Positions 39,723-51,313 are shown, counted from the first letter of the stretch. The stretch is DNA of 64,000 bases from Byssothecium circinans (GCA_010015675.1 ML977039.1:27693-91692); one strand, 5' to 3'. The notes: a model not told the origin generated them from the letters alone. Program-made: numbers and translations.

Positions 39723-41108
39723 TCAGGTGTCGTCGCCATCCCCCGGGAGCTGACCGCCTGCTAGGAGCTCATTGTAGCGCTCCTTGTAGCTTGCGACTAG
39801 ATGCACGCCTCTCCAATCCATATCCGGGTTATCCGACGGCAATGGAAGCAGTGGAAGATCAGGTATCTTGTGTGAAGCTACGTAGTTGAAAGAGTAAATA
39901 ACAGTGTCTGCAAAGCAGCCCTGCTCACCCAAGTCTTCTACCGTAGAGCGCCAGAGCTCGTGCGCATCTCCAGTGATCTCAGCCTTGACTATATCATCGT
40001 CATTGGCTATGAACCAATCGATATGCGCCCAATGGACGTCTTCCTCATTCGTGTCAAAGTTGACTCTGAAATCATTGTCGAAAATGACGATAGCAATCCA
40101 TAGAAGTAGAGAGAGCAAACCGAGAGCTATGTCTTCGTCTGAAGGCGGTGCTTCTGTGGCTTCCGAAGCTATGGAGTTGTCGTTGGCGTGTCGTGGAGTC
40201 AAGGGTGCAGCGGCAGGCTGCTTCGGCGGAGTGGTGGAAGTCTTGGGCGCGGTGGAAGTCTTCAATGAGCGGCGACGGCGAGGTTGCAGATCCTGCAGCT
40301 GTTGCCATTTCTGCAAGCACTGGACCCGACTACGCGTCTGACCAAGCTCGTCGCTAACCTGGGGCCAGGCAATATGGCCAGTCGAGACATCCCGCACCTT
40401 GTCAACGGCCTTGCGCAATCTATTCACTTCTTCATCGGACCAGAGAGCTGTGTTCTTGAGGCGGCTGTGCTGGCCATAGTCGCGCCATCGGTAGAAGCAA
40501 TCGTCTGCTGAGCGGGCCCCAACGACAGAAGCTATCAGCACCCACTTCTTAGGATGGGCGGCGCACGCGTCGGCAAGGCGCTGGTCCTCGTGGGCCGACC
40601 ATCGGCCTGTATTCTTGGAGGCTGCATAGTGCTTGCGCACCCAATCACGGACCGAGCGGGATTTACGAAGCTTGAGCGTGTCGCACACGGCAGCCCAGAA
40701 GGCCCTTACCTGTGTGCGCTCATCGAATGGTAAGGGATCTTTTGGGCCAAGTTGGATGAGGGCCACCAAAGCATCGATCGTGATGCCTTGCTCCCTCTTG
40801 AAGGCCGATAGAGCACGACGCACCAGCTCGACCTCGTCGGCGCTCATTGGGCCGCTGCTGCGGAGATCTGGATTCGGGCTGAGCTCGTGGCGGGAGGACA
40901 GCAGCTTCTGCGCTGGTGATGCAGATGGTGCTGGTGCTGGCGATGATGACGGCATGCTGCGCGTCGCGTTTTCGTTTCGACCCTCGAGATGGCGCGGGGT
41001 GCATCGGGACAGCCAGTCCTCTGGACGGATTCCGAATTCGTGCTGGAAATATCTGGAGTGGGGGAGCAGTGCATGTCCTCGCGTGTGCACGTGACGCAAT
41101 CTTGGCAT
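39723..41108 (-). CDS. Myb/SANT-type DNA-binding protein
   Basis: Single frame of 461 codons. Myb-like repeats lie in the middle: NTGRWSAHEDQRLADACAAH ... WVLIASVVGARSADDCFYRW, then LWSDEEVNRLRKAVDKV ... WPQVSDELGQTRSRVQCLQKW. The spaced Trp residues and the DCFYRW motif resemble Reb1/TTF-I-type Myb proteins that bind rDNA terminators, but this is only a suggestion. After a basic/Pro linker there is an odd hydrophobic run, LLSLLLWIAIVIF (minus strand, about 40085-40125), then an acidic C-terminal region. The start is unsure: Met at 41108 or Met52 at 40955 (context CAGCATGCC), the latter beginning the Ser/Pro-rich N terminus. Confidence 0.75.
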   Translation of the reverse strand: MPRLRHVHTRGHALLPHSRYFQHEFGIRPEDWLSRCTPRHLEGRNENATRSMPSSSPAPAPSASPAQKLLSSRHELSPNPDLRSSGPMSADEVELVRRALSAFKREQGITIDALVALIQLGPKDPLPFDERTQVRAFWAAVCDTLKLRKSRSVRDWVRKHYAASKNTGRWSAHEDQRLADACAAHPKKWVLIASVVGARSADDCFYRWRDYGQHSRLKNTALWSDEEVNRLRKAVDKVRDVSTGHIAWPQVSDELGQTRSRVQCLQKWQQLQDLQPRRRRSLKTSTAPKTSTTPPKQPAAAPLTPRHANDNSIASEATEAPPSDEDIALGLLSLLLWIAIVIFDNDFRVNFDTNEEDVHWAHIDWFIANDDDIVKAEITGDAHELWRSTVEDLGEQGCFADTVIYSFNYVASHKIPDLPLLPLPSDNPDMDWRGVHLVASYKERYNELLAGGQLPGDGDDT

Positions 41109-41689
41109 GTCACATCAATTGATGCTTCACCCCGCCAACACCACATCACACGCTCCGGGTGTCGATGTCCAAGTCGCTCTCGCCCGTGGTGCTGCCACTC
41201 TGCAGACAGACGCTCAGCGAGGCGCGGCCCCCGCTGTACGATGCAAACTTCTTCTTCATCCGCTCGTTCCCTGCATCGAAATGTACATGCACACACCTCA
41301 AGGCTCGCAGAGTGCTTGGCAAGGAGAACGCAGCCCTGATGCGCAACATCTTTACCCTCGCCCACGCCCGGCACGTGCCCTTGAACTGGTCGCTCTGGAT
41401 ACAGACACCTGGTTCAACCTCGCAGATGACAGGAAGAGCACGTGGATCGTCAAAAAGGAGCTTTAGCAGTCGTATTTCGCTTTCAGGCGACACCAAGCCA
41501 GCCTTGCTCTCAGCCTCACGCCGCTGGCAGCCACTCAGCTGGCTGCATTTTCCATCTCAAAGGCTTGGCCCCTCAGAATACGAGCAGCATGCAGCGTGCT
41601 TTATAAATAGGATCCGTTGTGCAAACATATAGTGCAATCGAGCCGTTGTCTCCTCTCTCTCCCCCGATTTCCACTCCTCGAGCTTAACA
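41109..41689. other. Divergent spacer with unassigned frame
   Basis: Between the Myb-type gene (-) and the seven-helix gene (+). A 116-codon minus-strand frame (41146-41496) has no upstream ATG and no family resemblance, so it is not called. CCTC-rich promoter text precedes 41690. Confidence 0.5.
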
Positions 41690-41744
41690 ATGGCGCCCAA
41701 GAAAGGGGGTTCTTCCAGCTCTGGCGGGAGTAGCAGCAGTTCTG

Positions 41745-41793
<49 letters not shown>

Positions 41794-42897
41794 CTCACGC
41801 ATTGATGCTGCCTGCCCTGGTGCTTTCTCCGCCGTGACCTCTACAACCGTGGTTTACTTTGCCAGTTCCTGTCTCTTTTTTGTACTCACATTGGCCGTAC
41901 TGATCAGCTTATGCTGTGTGCGGAAGAGACATGGCAACGCGAAAAGGCTTGTTGGGCCCGTCTACATACTCTCACTACTCTGCATGCTCACGTATGTCCA
42001 TGTTGTCCGGCACAGAAAATCCACTAACATCCTGCAGTGGATACGCTTTGTTAATCACCGCAACAATGTTACGGGAATGCCGGACGACCGATTTGTACAG
42101 CTTTTACGACTGGGCAATTGCCTACATGCTCTTTTTCCGTCTAGGCACCTACCTCCTTCTGGTGGTCGTAGTCTGGAAGGTCAACACATTGCTTCGGCAG
42201 CGCCTCAGCTCAGGCCACGGCATCTTCAAGGCCATCAGTCTTGCTATCCTCGGCATCATGGGCGCTCTCACCTGCGGATACGTAGGCCTCCAGAGCTGGA
42301 ATTTATGGACTTCTACAAAGGCCGGAAGAAGGGCAGACGCAGATCACAAGGGTTTGGAGCAACAGCGGCTTGCCTTAGCATACAACATACTCTATCTCCT
42401 GAGTGTAGTAGCTGGCGCCGCAATGTCCGTCATAACGCTGCTATCTATGCGTTCTCGACAAATTCCCATCGGGGTATGCTAAGCCTCTTCCATATTTAAA
42501 CACAACGATTGACAATTCATAGGACCTCCTTGGCTGGATCATTACTTTGACCACGTCCATGTTTGTCTGGATTCTGCTCGCGCTGATCTTGATAGGCTCC
42601 GTGCTTCGGGATGACGTTCTTAGCCTGGAAGCTCAAGAAGCTTTCGAATATCTCGAGAACTTTTTCCAAACATTTTCGTTCGTGGCGATACTATTCCTTG
42701 CGAAGTCCCATGCTTGGGACGAGAAGCCTCCTGGCCATTCAACATACTCTCAGCAAGCGATACAACCAACACCATTCATCCCACAACAATATACTACCAG
42801 CGGAAAGCCTGGCCAGCAATATTACCATCACCAGCAACCGGTGTACAGTGGCGCACCTCTACCAACAAACCATGGTCACTCTACGTATGTCCGTTAA
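41690..42897 (+). CDS. Fungal seven-helix membrane protein, unknown function
   Basis: Exons 41690-41991, 42038-42473 and 42523-42897 give 370 aa; both introns (46 and 49 nt) have clear branch sites (CACTAAC, ATTGACA) and all phases close. After a Lys-rich start comes a (Gly-Ser)n tract encoded by a TCTGGC microsatellite, then seven hydrophobic segments: VVYFASSCLFFVLTLAVLI, VGPVYILSLLCMLTGYALLI, YMLFFRLGTYLLLVVVVW, ISLAILGIMGALTCGYVGL, ILYLLSVVAGAAMSVITLL, FVWILLALILIGSVL and FFQTFSFVAILFLA. The tail is Gln/Tyr/His-rich. Topology resembles small fungal receptor-like proteins, but no known receptor family is recognised. Confidence 0.8.
41741..41796 (+). repeat. (TCTGGC)n microsatellite in coding sequence
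   Basis: About nine hexamer units encoding Gly-Ser repeats. In-frame expansion or contraction would lengthen or shorten the N-terminal tail. Confidence 0.9.
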
Positions 42898-43651
42898 CGG
42901 TTGCGCACGGTAACCATGCAAGACCTATGGCCACCAGCTACATCGATAACGTTCGTTCTCCAAGCTTGTCAACAAAATGAATGCGGTACTCTTGGGGTTT
43001 GAGCTTCCAAGGGAAAGGGCCATGTGGAGTTATTTTGATAGAGGTGTTAGTCAAAGATTGAAGTATCATTTCCTACAGTGGTTTTTTGTCGCTCGCCGAA
43101 TGGAAGTGTCATGTAGTTGTGCCAAGAAGAGTTGGGCAAAATTGTCATGTAGCCAAGAGTAGGGTCCCATCCTCTCATGTATCAGAAAAAAATCAGATGC
43201 AAGCGAAGGCGCTCTGTAGGCAATGTAAAACCTGTCTAAGGGGGATACAGCGCCTAGTACTTTACTTAAAGGTCAAAACTCTTTATCTCAACAGTGATTT
43301 TAGTTAGCTGCGTTGCATCCCACTTCTCCTGCTACGCAAAAGCCATCCTCTGGCGCAAACGTTGATCTCAGAATATTTAGCGAGAAACTTGTTTGTAGAC
43401 AGTGTACTACGCGCTGTGTTTACCATAGATAAGCTTTGAAAATAATGAATCAGGCTTGTGTCTGGGAATTTCGATACCGCCAGAGGCTGCTAAGTACCGT
43501 GCTACTTTCAACACGAGCAGTAGAATTATAGAAAGATATCTAAACAGTAATTAATTGATATACATGAAGCAAGTGATACCCAATTCTGTATCCAGACAAA
43601 CTATGCCGCTCAAACGACAACCGTCTATTCATGAGAATCAGCGTCTGTCCG
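42898..43651. other. Convergent 3' region with family B repeat
   Basis: Spacer between the seven-helix gene (+) and the App1-type gene (-). Carries family B copy 3; the rest is AT-rich and featureless. Confidence 0.6.
43242..43321 (+). repeat. MITE-like repeat family B, copy 3 (80 bp)
   Basis: Ends GGGATACAGCGC and GCGTTGCATCCC. Same orientation as copies at 28464 and 34325; interior more diverged. Confidence 0.7.
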
Positions 43652-45267
43652 TTATAGGAACGTGAAGACAGAAGCCAACAGGGCGATGAAGACACTCAAA
43701 ATTGCGCTTCCCGTCAACGAATGAGCAGCACCGTGGATACCGAGCACCTCGGCTTGTCGAGTGAAGGTGACATTCTGCGGGATTGTAGAATTGAGACACT
43801 GCCCACCAGAGATGTCGAGATTCTTCAAGTCATTAGGAATCCTGAAGAACATGTAGCTTCGGTTATTCAAGCCTTCAAAGCCGGACGTATCATAAGGAAA
43901 CCAATCTTCCTTATCCGTCGCTGATGTGTTGCGCAGGAGAATGCATTGGACCTGATTTGGATAATCATGCGCGAGTTTCGGATAGTCTTTCATAATATCC
44001 GAGTTGCTAGTATCTGCGACCAGCACGAATTTGCGCTTCGGGAATGTCTCAAACACTTTGGTGAGAAGAAATTGGCGAATGGAGAGGGTAGCTTTGTAAT
44101 CAGAGAAGTTCAGCGGCCGGGTATCGAACGAGCCTCCCGGGTACGTTTTGAAGATGAAGTCCATGTAGTTTCGCGTAACCTGCTCCGGAGTGGTAGTCAG
44201 ATAGTGAAAATGGGTATTGTTCGGTAATGTTCGAGACCAATTAGCGTAAATATCGGGCATGTTCATCCAGGGTGTGAAGGGGCGGGCAAAAGAGTTGAGC
44301 AGGCCCTCCTTGGGATTGTAAATCTTGGTCACCCTCAGAATATCGTCAATGTCGGAGATGATGGTGATGCCCTCTGGAGGCACGAGATAGGCTGTGGCAT
44401 TGCCGGTCAGTGTGCCGTTTGTGTAGACGTTTAGGCGCTGCACATTGTTCGTCTCGTTGCCCGCGAGCAGCCCACCACCAGATACGTTTTGAATGGGGAC
44501 AAAGGCGTCAAAGTCTCCCTGGGCGGTGGTATCATAGGGAAAGGTGAGGTTCTGAGAGCCCCCAGGAGGTGTGACGGCGTTGCCGCCGCCGGGCTGCCCG
44601 GACGCACCCTGCATTGGGGCGGGCTCAAGGTGGAACGAGACATTCTGGTTGGCCTGCTGTACGATGAAGATTTCCCGTGTTAGGTTCCGCGCTTGGGCCT
44701 GCTGATCGGCTGGCAGGTCTTTGATATCGGTGTCGATGAGGAAGATGTTCGCTAGCTCGTCGATTTTGTTCTGTTCAAGCAAAGGTTGCCGGTATACGTT
44801 ACCGTGCAGTCGCACATTCCAGCCGCGTTCGGTCCAGTTGGCATATGGAGGGATGAGGAGGACCTCAGTGGGGCGAGCTGCGAGGTCACTGTCACCCATG
44901 CCGAGCCGCGAGAGCACCTGGGTGCCGGTCGGAAAGTCCTGGAACCAATTGGGGATGCCGTCGGTGAAGAAGCTGGGTAGGTCGGTGCCGCTGTATGAGG
45001 TCAGAGAAGCCCTGGATCGAAAAGCGAACAAGCTTACAGCACGCTTCCCCAGGACTTTGCAACATTGTCGACCCCGCTAGCAATGTCCGACAGGATGTTT
45101 CGCTTGTCGTAGGCATAGCTGCGGTCGCCTCTGAACAGTATGGCCGCCGGCGTGATCTGGGGCGCGCGCACCTCCACGTACGCAAGGGCCGTGGGTTCTG
45201 GGATGGCTATGGCGGCGGCATGGCGCGCAAGGGCAGCGAGCAGCAGCGCTGGCACAGGGGCGTACAT
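43652..45267 (-). CDS. Secreted GPI-type App1/DUF2183 phosphatase-like protein
   Basis: Exons 45267-45038 and 44990-43652 (47-nt intron with CTGAC branch, joining SV|LGTDLPSFF); 522 aa. The catalytic-type domain of phosphatidate phosphatase App1 occupies the second half: GITIISDIDDILRVTKIYNP, then PDIYANWSRTLPNNTHFHYL, then KRKFVLVADTSNSDIMKDYP. The usual D-x-D-x-T motif reads DIDDI, so the Thr is replaced by Ile. N-terminal signal peptide (ALLLAALARHAAA), many N-x-S/T sites, and a hydrophobic C terminus (SAILSVFIALLASVFTFL) typical of GPI anchoring suggest a cell-surface protein, unlike cytosolic yeast App1. Whether it is still an active phosphatase is open. Confidence 0.85.
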
Positions 45268-45837
45268 GGAGATGGTAGAAAAGATAGGATAGCCAGCGGA
45301 GGATAGGAAAAGGGGCAGAGAACTTAGAAAAGAAAGATACGGACGGCCGCACCGGCGAACAGGGCAGAGGAGCAGTTGATGTTTATACTGTTCACGTGCA
45401 TGCACTCGCGAACCTTCAACCTTTGGAAGCGAAGGATACGACGCAGGTACCGACACAATGACGTCATAGCCAACACAATCGTGATAGGGCGAGGGCGTCC
45501 TTGACTTATGACACACTCTGTGGGGTTGGTGCAAACAATGTATGTACCGCCAGTGGCGCCAGTTGGGGTCTCACGCATTACATATACACATGTATGTGGG
45601 ACGCCCCAAGGTCCTCTATCCTCGACATGTGTCTACAGCAACTAAACGTTCTCTGCGAAGTTGCGACATCTCTAGATCGTTAGAGGTAGAAAGTCTAACT
45701 AAGTATTATGCCTTGAAGCTGTTCCTGCTTAGTGTTGATATATTCGCAGGTTGGGGGAAGATACACATAATAGTATTCGGGATTCTACGAGCGCACTGCA
45801 TTTACTTATTTCGGCCATCTCGTCGCTTCCCATTATT
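45268..45837. other. Intergenic with family C repeat
   Basis: Between two minus-strand genes; contains family C copy 3 and the App1-type promoter. Confidence 0.6.
45606..45772 (+). repeat. Dispersed repeat family C, copy 3 (diverged)
   Basis: Shares AGGTCCTCTAT, GACATCTCTAGAT, TCTAACTAAGTATT and GCTTAGTGTTGATATATT with copy 2 in the same order. More decayed than the others. Confidence 0.6.
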
Positions 45838-47365
45838 CTATTCTCCTGACTTGTCGTCATCCATGACCGAAGAAGCACAAGCAGGCACTTGAGACGCTGA
45901 CTGCGAAGGCGTAACTGAACAAGCAGAGACATCGTCCTCATCAACTTCGCGCTGGATACCTCGCCTGCTCCACAGTGCTTCCAACTCATTCGGCGCCTGC
46001 TCCGTCGCAATTGGTGCTCTAAGAGTCGAGCGCCTTACCGCAGCCGGAGGACGCAGACGGTTTCTTTGATCACCGGAAGGCACTGCGAATCCTCCCGATG
46101 AGGTTGTTGAAGGAGCTACGGTGCCTGCAAGTCGGGCTGTAGGGGCTGGTGCTTGTGGACTAAGAGGAGTCATGCATCTATCCGAGGTCTGGGGCAAATG
46201 TTGGCTAGGATGAATAGGCTGGTGTCGAGTCCCTATTTTGAAGCGGCCGTAGTTCTGATCCTTGGTCGTAGCGGGTTGCGAGTAGTCGACACGTGGGGAA
46301 ACGGGCCCTGAAGATGGTGGAGGCGGTAGTGGAGGTGGAGGCGGAGGCGGAGGCGGGGGAGGACTCGCTGTGGTGGAACTAGCGGTCTCAAACCGTTTAG
46401 AATCCTCCGTATGGGAAGTCCGTACTGCAGTTTTCAAAGTGGTAAACGATGGTGGCAGTGGCGGTGGAGGGGGGATTGCAGTTGATGATGAGCTTACTGC
46501 AGATTGTCTTGAGGCGCTTGACTGTATGGATGCCGAGAAAGAGGCGGGAAGAATGGATGGCGGCGGCGGTGGAGGAATAGTTGAGGCCTTGGAAGAAGCG
46601 TAGGAAGCTGACTCGGTGGAGAACAAAGATCGGCCCGTCCGAGGTTCAGTGTCCTGGCGTACTTCGGAAACATGGCGACCTTCTTTCATACTGAAACTTG
46701 AGCTCATTTTCACCTCCAGCTGGGCCGTGACATTTCCTGCTCCCATAGGCTGGCTGCCTCGGAAGTCACTCCACTCTCTGTGCTGGCGATCTACTGTAGA
46801 CCTGTGTTTAATCGCTTCCAATTGTGTGCTCCCATCCTCTAGCACCGCTCCGAAACTGTCCTCCATCCTGTCTAGATACTCCTTGCGAGATACTTCCAAG
46901 GCTTTTGCTTCTGTCTCAGCCAAGTCGAGTTCTGCTCGCCTCCTGCTTTCCTCCAGGACCCTTTTCAAAGTCTGGTCTTCCTCGGAACGATACTCGTGAT
47001 ATGATTGACGCTGGATGCTCTTCAGATGAGATTCATGTACAAGGCGCGATCTCTCCTGCTCCTCTGCATCGAGACGCCGGGCTCTTTCTACGTCTCTCTG
47101 AAATGCCTCTTCCTCGCGACGTGTCCGTTGACGGTCGATGCAACGTGGGCAGAACCCGTCACGGTTCTGGACGTCCACAGAACAGCGTGTCTTTTTGATC
47201 TGAGGGTTGTCGACATCGCAATGAGCCTCTCCGCCCTTGTATCGCCAGCAGCCCTGGACATTGTCCTCGATCCGGTGACCGCACTAAGAAGGGTCAGTTA
47301 CGTCTCACTTGGATGCATATCAGGAGCATTCTTACCTCGTAGAAGGTATATGTGTAACGGCACAT
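45838..47365 (-). CDS. Cys-cluster, coiled-coil, poly-proline protein, unknown function
   Basis: Exons 47365-47336 (MCRYTYTFYE) and 47283-45838; 491 aa. The 52-nt intron has GTAAGA donor and AACTGAC branch. The N terminus holds a Cys/His cluster (CRYTYTFYE-CGH ... GCW ... HCDVDN ... CSVD ... FCPRC) that could bind zinc. This is followed by a strongly charged helical stretch rich in Arg/Glu (about 60-160) and a low-complexity region with several Pro runs of 6-11. The pattern of a small Cys cluster starting at codon 2 is common in fungal hypothetical proteins. No catalytic motif. Function not assignable. Confidence 0.75.
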
Positions 47366-47921
47366 AAAGAAAAGAACAGTATCTGTTTGTGGTTATAGTT
47401 GTTGTTTATCAGGTGTCTGAAAGAACGGGCAGAAGAGACGCTGATGAGGAAATGTCGAGGCATTGCGAGAGACACTTATGTAGGCAGCAGACCGTAGAGG
47501 TGCCGTGAAGAACCGCTGAACTGTTCAAGAGCACAAATGGATGAAGCATCGAAGCCTACGACGACGCATACGTATTGAAGCGTGGACAGCATAGCACATG
47601 CCGCAATGGAATGGCGACGGGGCTCGACAGCGCGAGGGTCATCACCGTCTCCGCAACTACAAAGATGATGAAGATGTTGCAAGCCTACGGGAGCCAACTG
47701 GTGTTTCGAAGATTGCGGTCACGTCGATCTAGATGAACCTTGGAATTCGAGGTGCAGGAGCTTGCATGTTGTTGAAGTGGTGAATGATGGGTATTTGAAA
47801 TGCCTCGGGCTCATTGGCTATAGGCGCAGATTACTAAGCATATGTTCACACGAGAGAGCTTCACTGACACTGTCACTATGCAGAGGACATCGCAGCCACC
47901 ACCTCACGCATCACACACGCA
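47366..47921. promoter_or_regulatory. Divergent promoter region
   Basis: Spacer between the Cys-cluster gene (-) and the complex I subunit gene (+). No gene seen. Confidence 0.5.
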
Positions 47922-48819
47922 ATGGCCTCGAAACTGACCCCGTTCCTCTCGCGAAGCTGCCCCCGAGCCCTGCGACAGTTCCGGCGAAGCCAATGGCGCA
48001 CCTTCAGCGTCGCAGCGCCCGCCCGCAGCGACTCCCTGATGGTGCACCGCGATACACCCGAAAACAATGCCTCGATACCGTTCAAGTTCACGCCCCAGAA
48101 TGAGGAGCTGATCAAGGAGGTGCTCTCCCGGTACCCGTCGCAGTACAAGAAGGCCGCCGTGATGCCGCTGCTCGACCTCGGCCAGCGCCAGCACGGCTTC
48201 ACCAGCATCAGCGTCATGAACGAGGTGGCCCGGATACTGGAGATGCCGCCCATGCGTGTCTACGAGGTGGCCACCTTTTACACCATGTACAACCGCAATC
48301 CCGTCGGCCGCTATCACGTCCAGGTCTGCACAACGGTGAGTAGGACGGCATGCGAGTTGCGCGGGAGCCGCTGACATCCAGAAGACGCCGTGCATGCTAC
48401 GGAACAGTGATGCCGTGATGAAGGCATGTGAGGACTTTCTCGGCATTCACCACGGCCAGACCACCAAGGACGGCCTGTTCACCTTCACCGAAGTCGAGTG
48501 CCTCGGCGCCTGTGCCAACGCCCCCATGGTGCAAATCAACGACGATTTCTACGAAGACCTCACATACGACACTACCGTCTCGCTGCTCAAGGCCCTCAAG
48601 CATTCGGCGGAGGCAACCGGCGCGAAGACGGGTTCCGACAGCGTTCAGAATGGAAAGGCAGTCGAAGAACAAGGCCGTGCCTATGAAGCCGGTGGAGTCA
48701 AGGTACCTACACCGGGCCCTTTGAGTGGGAGGAAGAGCTGCGAGCCGGCTGGTGGCTTGACTTCGTTGACGAGCGAGCCATGGGGGAACGAGACGCTACG
48801 GAAAGACGGAGCTCTGTAG
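47922..48819 (+). CDS. Complex I 24 kDa subunit (NDUFV2/NUO-24)
   Basis: Fe-S subunit of the NADH-binding module of mitochondrial complex I, carrying the [2Fe-2S] cluster N1a. Exons 47922-48335 and 48382-48819 (46-nt intron, CTGAC branch) join QVCTT|KTPCML; 283 aa. N-terminal Arg/Ser-rich targeting peptide, then [20 protein letters not shown] and [19 protein letters not shown], typical of the family. The four cluster cysteines are in CTTKTPC and [10 protein letters not shown]. The C-terminal 60 residues are the variable tail seen in fungal orthologues. The product works with the 51 kDa subunit, not encoded here. Confidence 0.95.
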
Positions 48820-49295
48820 TTTGTATATGCGTATGTTCTTATTCCGCGCTGGAGTACTCGCTCTAACAATGGCATCAGCACTTGTAGAACACAATGTACC
48901 TCATTCTAAACGATGCCAGGCTGGAAGCACACCAGGTCGGTCTACCTTTCGATTACCAGATTCAACACGCAACTTGGATGCATGTTTGTTGGATTATATG
49001 TGAAGCGTCCAGCCGTCTATGAGGTTATGAATCTTGGAACCGTGATGCGTATGCCCTCAAATGTTGAAATAACTCATCACGCCCAGCAAACATGAAAGTT
49101 TTAGCACCCCTATTACTTCTGCCGCTCCAAGTGACGGCTGAACGCTGAATATGTACTTGGATGTTCAGGTTACTGCAGCTCACGTGATTGCAGTTGACCC
49201 GCCAACACCGGGCCTTGGCGCGCCGGCGCGGTCTCTACACTAGTCTCTAGCCATACGCAGTTGTACCTCGGTCTTTTGGCTTCGCTCTCAACACC
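48820..49295. other. Intergenic, no gene seen
   Basis: 3' end of the complex I gene and promoter of the next plus-strand gene. Confidence 0.5.
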
Positions 49296-50323
49296 ATGTC
49301 CACGAAGGAGGCCCTTCGCTTCAAGCGACGCAAGACTACACTCGCCAAACGCCTGCCCAGCGCCTCCGTTTCCGAGTCGCATGACGTGGCCGAGTATACT
49401 GATGCACTGAAAGACGTACTGCGGAATCGAAAGCGGCCGCGACCGCGAGATGAGGGGCCGAAAGCGGAGACAGCGGGTTTGCAGGCGCCCGTTTCTGCAG
49501 ACAGGCCAAAACAGAGCGCTTATGAAAGCCGTTTCGTCGCTCAGACGGGCGAAGTCATACACAGGAATGACCAGCAGATGTGAGTCTTGATTACATGCCG
49601 CAAGCGACGCCAGCCGCGCAGACCGGAGAGGCTAATCAGCCAGGACCGAGTATGTAGAAGCCCGCTTAGCTGAAAAGAACCATCGTCTCTACGGATGGCC
49701 TGTTCCGAAACACCTCGAGGCTACTGTTGCCGCTCTTGCGCTTGAGAATGCGCCCACCGATCGATCGCCGGGGGCCGATAAACACTCCATACCGCAACAA
49801 AACGGTCAAGTGAGCGCCGGGCAGAGCAATCGCTTGGCTGCCGGCATGGGAAAGCTCGAGGAGGTTGATTTGTCCATAGGCGCTGCTTCGCAACGTACAG
49901 AGCACACCGCCAAGGCGCGACTGCACCGCGACGGGAAGCCGCGTCGGGCGCCCAAGCGACGAAATAGCGAGGATTTACGCAGAGACCAGATGGTCGATGA
50001 TGTATTACGAGAGGCCAAGTGTACGTTGCCGCCGTGACTGTCACTAGCGATATTTGCTGACTGCTGAAGTGGACTACTTCGAGGAGGACAAACTTGCCGA
50101 CCCCTCTGCAGCCGGGGAGGCCAACAATGACGACGCCATGGTTGAGAAATTCCGTATGGAGTTTCTTGAGTCTCTGGAAACGCGCCAGCAGCGCAAGCCC
50201 ACTGCAGCAACAGGGGCCAAAGGTGCAAAGGATGTTCCCAAAGGACCGAAACTGGGCGGGTCGAGGAGTGCGAGAGCAGCGATGCGTCTGCAGGAAGAAC
50301 AAGCTGCAAAAAGCAAGAGGTAA
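49296..50323 (+). CDS. Hep59/Tls1-like splicing-associated protein
   Basis: Exons 49296-49579, 49644-50020 and 50070-50323; 304 aa, both introns with good branch sites (GCTAATC, GCTGACT). The protein starts with RFKRRKTT, then YESRFVAQTGEV, then DQQMTEYVEARLAEKNHRLY, GKLEEVDLS and RDQMVDDVLREAKLDYFEE. This order of motifs matches the Hep59/C9orf78 family, whose fission yeast member Tls1 aids splicing of certain transcripts and telomere silencing. The protein is highly charged with no catalytic fold, likely an intrinsically disordered spliceosome partner in the nucleus. The family call rests on motif order recalled from memory; function is inferred from it. Confidence 0.75.
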
Positions 50324-50751
50324 ATCATGTTGCTGGGAGTCGATGTTCAACTATTTTTGTCCCGCTAATTTTCGGACTTGTTGTTCGTATTACCTTGTAT
50401 TAACTGAAGGGCATGCAGGATCAATGATGGGCGACTGCTTCAGCCTGACGAGTGGCAGGCCATGTCAATATCTCAATCCACTTGGTACGCCAACTTCCAC
50501 AAAAGATGAATGGCGCCTCAACCTAGCAAGACGAAACTCCGTCAGTCAGCAAGACAATGAATTGAAATAAGTTACTAGTACAAGACAACAATACTGAACG
50601 AGGTATTCCTTGCATACCAACCCAAGAGAAAAAGAAAAGAAAACGAGACCTTCAAACTACAGATCATCAAAGGCCAAAACAACCCATCATCACACCTAGG
50701 CATCCAATTTCCTCGTCCCGGGTTGTCGAAGAGTTCCATTTCGTTCCTAGC
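50324..50751. other. Convergent 3' region
   Basis: Between the Hep59-like gene (+) and the small minus-strand gene. No gene or repeat recognised. Confidence 0.5.
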
Positions 50752-51313
50752 TCAAGCACCCTGGCGGGCCTTCTCTGCGCAAATGAGTGCGATGATTCTC
50801 GACAACTCCGCACTCTGGTTGAATTGCTCGCGCTTCACACTATCGTCAACATCTTCACTGGCCGCGATATCGTTGCTGACCTTCAGCATTCGGTTCTGCA
50901 GGGTCAACAACTTGGACAGCGTGTTGTCCAGGAACGGGGCGGAGAAAGTGATGTTGGTGGGCGACTGGCCGGAGGAAGGCAGGCGCATTTCGAGCTTGCG
51001 CGGCGGCTTACGGGTTTTGGGAGAAGCGGGCGTAGGTGATGGTGAGGTAGGTCTGGGCCAAGTTAGAGAAGGCGTCTGGTACAGTTTGAGATTGAACGTA
51101 CTTCTCGCGCTCCACAAAAGTCATGTTCTCTGCCATCTCAGCAACGCGATTGGCGATGCGCGATGCCATAATGCCGTACGGTGACGGGTGGGCACCGTTG
51201 ACAGCGCCGTTGGCTGACTTTTGCTGCGGCCTGGCGGCAGGCTTCTTCGTACGCGAGGCGGGCGCCTTACTCGTCGTGCGGTTGACGGGTGCTGAGGCGA
51301 TAGAAGCGGGCAT
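50752..51313 (-). CDS. Small helical protein, unknown function
   Basis: Exons 51313-51102 and 51052-50752, separated by a 49-nt intron with GTACGT donor, CTAAC branch and CCAG acceptor; 170 aa. Without splicing, two overlapping frames each look half-coding; the junction MTFVEREK|PTSPSPTPASPK resolves this. The N terminus is basic and Ser/Thr/Pro-rich (TSKAPASRTKKPAARPQQ), followed by a short helix (IMASRIANRVAEMAENMTFV) and a C-terminal helical region (FLDNTLSKLLTLQNRMLKVS ... EKARQGA) with heptad-like Leu spacing. It could be a small subunit of a larger complex. I do not recognise the family. Confidence 0.75.

Noticed and set aside
41146..41496. 116-codon minus-strand frame between the Myb-type and seven-helix genes
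   Set aside because: No ATG upstream before a stop, no recognisable family, and no splice partner found.
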